Positions 62,401 through 64,000 of a DNA stretch of 64,000 nucleotides are shown piece after piece. Every line of letters begins with the position of its first letter. Positions within the stretch are counted from its first letter, which is position 1. Source of the stretch: Campylorhamphus procurvoides. Its lineage: Eukaryota > Chordata > Aves > Passeriformes > Dendrocolaptidae. The translations under genes were made by a program, and so were the position numbers. The notes beneath the pieces are model-generated. The model made no database searches. It was not told the origin of the DNA and worked only from the letters and a program-made list of their open reading frames with translations. The stretch is from NCBI GenBank assembly GCA_013396655.1, contig WBMV01001905.1, positions 516,935 through 580,934 on the forward strand, given 5' to 3'.

Positions 62401-63853
62401 TGGACACAGTGCAGAAATGCCAGGCCAAATGGACACAGTCTAGCCATGTATGGAAGCATTACACAGCAGCACTTATAGAGCATCATCTCCCAGATAAGAA
62501 ATTCTAAAGACATAAATTAAAAGACCTCACCTAAGACCATGCAAGCATGGTATACTGCTTGTAAGCAGTTCAGAGACTATGAAGCACCATCTGCCTGCAT
62601 AATTCAGGAATTGTAAAAAAGGCCTAACAACTGACACCACTATTACTGTGTCATATATTAAATAATGCCTACAGAATGTGTTACATAATGCTCTGAAGCA
62701 CTGCCTGTACAAAGAACTGAAACATAAATAAGAAAAGCAAAGCAAGCATGTTAATACAGGAAAAAATACAAATGCATATTCTGTCAGTATTCTTTAATAC
62801 TTCTAAAGACCTTTCAGTGTTGGGGATTTTTGGTTTGCTTGTTGGTAGGGATTTTTCACCATACAATATGAAACTTAATTGGCTTTTTTCAGTTCTTGAA
62901 TTACTTTGACTATGTCAGATATCTTTGGTTTTTAGATGTCAGTTAATCTTTTGAAAAACTTTTACAAATTACAACACAATCCCCAAAGAACTGAAAAATT
63001 TAGCTTCACCATTTTCTTTGTGGAAAGATAATCTTCAGTTCTATTACCTACTCCATTCAAGCAAAACTAACCACTTGCATCCTCTCCCCTTCCAAGTAGT
63101 TAAATAAAAATATTGATCCACCCTGCAGTTCTGTTTTCCCATTAACTATCTGTTTTAAGTAAAAATAACCCAAGAAAGTACATTCGAACATGTTAACAGG
63201 GAAAACCACAGGGCAGGCGAGGCTGGAAGGGGCCTCAGAGGACCACCTTGCCCAACCCTGGGCAGCCTAGAGGAGCGTACCAACAGCAGCCTGGCCACTC
63301 GTGTCTTGAGAAGCAAGTCCACTGATGGAGACCCCACCACGCCCGTGGGGAGGAAATTTATTTTTTTTCATGTCGGGATGAAATGAAAATCAATCATGGT
63401 CCCCGCAAAACGCGGGCAGAGGGAAAAACACATCAGGGCACAGTGAAAACTAAGATGGAACACGCTTCTCCAATAAGCTTGGGGCTTTTTCAGCCACAAA
63501 TCGCAACTGATGTACTTATGTGAGCTACCACCTACCTACGCGGAAGAGAAAGTTGGTTTGTGTTGCTTTCCGCCCCCTTTATGTGCCACACAGGTACCGT
63601 GACAGACCGCCCGGAGCGGGGCCGGCAGGGGAGCCCCCTCCTTCCCTCCCTCCCCGTGTCCCGGCCCTCACCTGTGCCGCCGCCCCCGGGTCCCGGTCGA
63701 TGTCGCGGTCCGAGAACCTGCCGAGGAAACAGAACGCCGTGAGCGGGCGCAGCGGGGCCGTGCCGGGCCGTGCCGGGCCGGGGTGCGTGCTCACCGCCGA
63801 GGGGCCGCTCCCGACCCCGCTCCCGCTGCCGCCAGCTCCTCCTCCTCCTCCAT
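38337..63853 (-). CDS. SUGT1: SGT1 homolog, HSP90 co-chaperone (SUGT1), 13 exons
   Basis: SUGT1 is a cytosolic and nuclear co-chaperone. It links HSP90 to SCF ubiquitin ligase, kinetochore assembly and NLR immune receptors. Thirteen exons join in phase into 337 residues, close to the 333 of the human short isoform: 63853-63795, 63717-63672, 60604-60514, 59828-59759, 59422-59352, 55072-55019, 52695-52679, 51626-51601, 51001-50905, 49936-49829, 40102-40012, 39199-39018, 38438-38337. TPR region: about residues 20-125 ([28 protein letters not shown]). CS domain: about 142-235 ([26 protein letters not shown]). SGS domain: about 250-337 ([28 protein letters not shown]). The start at 63853 is the first in-frame ATG seen (-3 G, +4 G). 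Residues 1-20 ([13 protein letters not shown]...) are unlike human and are the least certain part. The Alu-derived segment of the human long isoform is absent, as expected. Confidence 0.96.
38439..40011 (-). other. SUGT1: SUGT1 introns 12 and 11
   Basis: Introns 38439-39017 and 39200-40011 are AT-rich with A-runs near 39410 and 39476. No repeat family or nested gene was seen. Confidence 0.7.
39018..39199 (-). CDS. SUGT1: SUGT1 exon 12 (SGS domain)
   Basis: 182 nt: [20 protein letters not shown] through KRAMNKSF. Acceptor ttttcag|ata, donor ttt|gtaagt. Confidence 0.97.
40012..40102 (-). CDS. SUGT1: SUGT1 exon 11 (end of CS domain)
   Basis: 91 nt: [20 protein letters not shown] then [10 protein letters not shown] plus one base. 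Acceptor tttgtag|gtt, donor g|gtttgt. Confidence 0.97.
43285..43440 (-). mobile_element. CR1 LINE fragment in SUGT1 intron
   Basis: Short antisense CR1 piece: 'ggtagccgtctgctaggact', 'aagcctaaaactggacacag', 'tactacagatct'. It has no 3' tail and is more diverged than the others. Confidence 0.65.
44154..44285 (+). other. Exon-like open frame antisense to SUGT1
   Basis: After a strong acceptor-like tract (gttttattttttacag) a + strand frame runs 43 codons to [31 protein letters not shown], then [15 protein letters not shown]. Composition is hydrophilic, Ser-rich and protein-like. I recognise no family. It could be a terminal exon of an unknown antisense transcript or chance. Confidence 0.25.
45966..45999. 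repeat. Short hairpin, 14-bp stem
   Basis: Arms cactttcctcttta and its complement, the right arm interrupted by two bases (ag), with loop agtc. Confidence 0.7.
48002..48023. repeat. Short hairpin, 9-bp perfect stem
   Basis: gaagtcctt, loop acga, aaggacttc. Imperfect flanking copies of 'cttcatgt' and 'tagtaaaaa' lie on both sides. Confidence 0.7.
49829..49936 (-). CDS. SUGT1: SUGT1 exon 10 (CS domain)
   Basis: 108 nt, 36 codons: [20 protein letters not shown] then [16 protein letters not shown]. Acceptor ttaacag|atg, donor aag|gtaagc. Confidence 0.97.
50905..51001 (-). CDS. SUGT1: SUGT1 exon 9 (CS domain)
   Basis: 97 nt: [20 protein letters not shown] then [12 protein letters not shown]. 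The acceptor follows a long T tract. Confidence 0.97.
51601..51626 (-). CDS. SUGT1: SUGT1 exon 8, 26-nt microexon
   Basis: 26 nt: QQPLPPKI plus two bases of Lys. Donor aa|gtaagt. The acceptor choice is ambiguous among in-frame AGs, so the exon could be 9 nt longer (or 3 nt shorter). Confidence 0.8.
52679..52695 (-). CDS. SUGT1: SUGT1 exon 7, 17-nt microexon
   Basis: 17 nt complete the codons ASQADL and restore phase 0. Acceptor tttctgcag|cat with a good pyrimidine tract, donor ttg|gtaaga. It aligns with human GSESEV. Confidence 0.85.
52696..55018 (-). other. SUGT1: SUGT1 intron 6
   Basis: Contains the longest CR1 copy of the window at 53348-54066; otherwise unremarkable. Confidence 0.75.
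53348..54066 (+). mobile_element. CR1 LINE, 0.7-kb 3' fragment
   Basis: The best preserved CR1 copy here, opposite in orientation to SUGT1. It reads through CR1 ORF2 C-terminal sequence ([26 protein letters not shown]; later 'ggggttgtttagcctggaga' and 'ggctgcccagggaggtggtg'). It ends in the tail 'cccaacctaaatgattccat'. The 5' side is truncated, with frameshifts. Confidence 0.95.
55019..55072 (-). CDS. SUGT1: SUGT1 exon 6
   Basis: 54 nt: [17 protein letters not shown], matching human ADANFSVWIKRCQEAQN. Acceptor ttctag|atg, donor g|gtaaga. Confidence 0.93.
55073..59351 (-). other. SUGT1: SUGT1 intron 5
   Basis: AT-rich intron with a small CR1 remnant (56095-56205) and a 16-A run at 56805-56820. 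No nested gene recognised. Confidence 0.7.
56095..56205 (+). mobile_element. CR1 LINE remnant
   Basis: Short CR1 3' piece: 'actgaagcaggttgcccaaa', 'gagactctggaatcttcact', and 'cttggaaaacaatggcagaa'. Highly diverged. Confidence 0.6.
59352..59422 (-). CDS. SUGT1: SUGT1 exon 5 (TPR)
   Basis: 71 nt: [20 protein letters not shown] then RLD. Acceptor tgtcag|gtt, donor a|gtaagt. Confidence 0.94.
59423..60513 (-). other. SUGT1: SUGT1 introns 4 and 3
   Basis: Introns 59423-59758 and 59829-60513; no repeat or nested gene seen. Confidence 0.7.
59759..59828 (-). CDS. SUGT1: SUGT1 exon 4 (TPR)
   Basis: 70 nt: [20 protein letters not shown] then RK and two bases. Acceptor caacag|atg; the donor is the weaker gg|gtttgt. 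Confidence 0.95.
60514..60604 (-). CDS. SUGT1: SUGT1 exon 3 (TPR)
   Basis: 91 nt: [20 protein letters not shown] then [10 protein letters not shown] plus one base. Acceptor tttacag|gag, donor g|gtaaca. Confidence 0.96.
60605..63671 (-). other. SUGT1: SUGT1 intron 2
   Basis: AT-rich for most of its length, with a CR1 fragment at 63195-63345, then rising sharply in G+C toward exon 2. Confidence 0.75.
63195..63345 (-). mobile_element. CR1 LINE fragment near SUGT1 promoter
   Basis: Antisense CR1: 'ggctggaaggggcctcagag', 'ttgcccaaccctgggcagcc', 'tccactgatggagaccccac'. It lies about 330 nt downstream of SUGT1 exon 2 in transcript direction. Confidence 0.8.
63672..63717 (-). CDS. SUGT1: SUGT1 exon 2
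   Basis: 46 nt encode [16 protein letters not shown], aligning with human FSDALIDEDPQAALE. Acceptor tcctcggcag|g, donor cag|gtgagg. The intron before it is only 77 nt. Confidence 0.85.
63795..63853 (-). CDS. SUGT1: SUGT1 exon 1
   Basis: 59 nt: M, five Glu, Leu, then an Ala/Gly-rich stretch ending PR plus two bases. Donor cg|gtgagc. It lies in the CpG island. The start is inferred from frame and context, since this part is poorly conserved. Confidence 0.75.
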
Positions 63854-64000
63854 TCCGCCGGGAAACTTCTGGAGCCGCCGCGGCGCCCGCACCACACCGA
63901 GCCCGAACCGCCAAGGCCGCGCCGCGCGGGATGCCGGGACGGCACCACCGACCGACCGGCCCGCCCACAGACCGAGACAGCACCGCCCTCAGCACCGCCT

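Larger units (their letters stand above)
63560..64000 (-). promoter_or_regulatory. SUGT1: SUGT1 CpG-island promoter (partial)
   Basis: CpG-dense sequence covers exons 1-2, the 77-nt intron 1 (with a direct repeat of ccgtgccggg near 63757-63780) and the 5' leader, and continues past the window end. It is typical of a broadly expressed gene. The transcription start cannot be fixed by eye. Confidence 0.75.

Noticed and set aside
63532..63995. Two 138-codon minus-strand frames at the window end
   Set aside because: They read through SUGT1 exons 1-2, the 77-nt intron and the promoter. Only the exon 2 part ([10 protein letters not shown]) is real coding sequence.

Overview
This window is nuclear DNA from a bird. 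The evidence is CR1 LINE fragments (nine seen, all 3' ends), an avian-type solo retroviral LTR, GC-rich promoter islands (one lost in an assembly gap), and spliced vertebrate genes whose exons read clearly. Two protein-coding genes are supported and they converge: CNMD (chondromodulin-1, formerly LECT1) on the + strand at about 19.7-32.2 kb, and SUGT1 (SGT1 co-chaperone) on the - strand at about 63.9-37.9 kb. From general knowledge, CNMD and SUGT1 are also convergent neighbours in human 13q14.3, so this is conserved synteny. All exon boundaries were set by reading splice sites and reading-frame continuity by eye.

Layout. 1-18.5 kb: intergenic DNA upstream of CNMD with no supportable gene. It holds three CR1 pieces (905-1412, 5432-5850, 8457-8970), two LTR pieces of one family (1595-1797 and a near 1-kb solo LTR at 14105-15046), and an AT-rich block with a striking imperfect hairpin (4551-4649). 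That block is followed directly by a CpG island carrying (CAG)8 and a CCATCCACC-type minisatellite. 18.5-19.8 kb: GC-rich CNMD promoter region, mostly hidden by a 984-base N gap. 19681-31718: CNMD. Exon 1 and the exons for the extracellular linker, BRICHOS domain, furin-cleaved linker and C-terminal eight-cysteine domain are readable. The exon for the transmembrane segment is not, and is probably lost at the single N at 19752. 32.2-37.9 kb: gene-poor interval between the two 3' ends. 38337-63853: SUGT1, 13 coding exons encoding 337 residues (TPR, CS and SGS domains), all in phase, including 17-nt and 26-nt microexons. The largest intron (40103-49828) is 9.7 kb. 63.56-64 kb: SUGT1 CpG-island promoter and first exons.

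The two products are functionally unrelated. CNMD makes a secreted anti-angiogenic cartilage glycoprotein; SUGT1 makes a ubiquitous HSP90 co-chaperone. I found no prokaryotic-type system, CRISPR array, tRNA or rRNA. The observations most worth checking are the 4551-4649 hairpin beside the orphan CpG island, the missing CNMD membrane exon, the changed CNMD furin region, the cluster of in-frame acceptors at a SUGT1 microexon, and an exon-like + strand ORF inside a SUGT1 intron.
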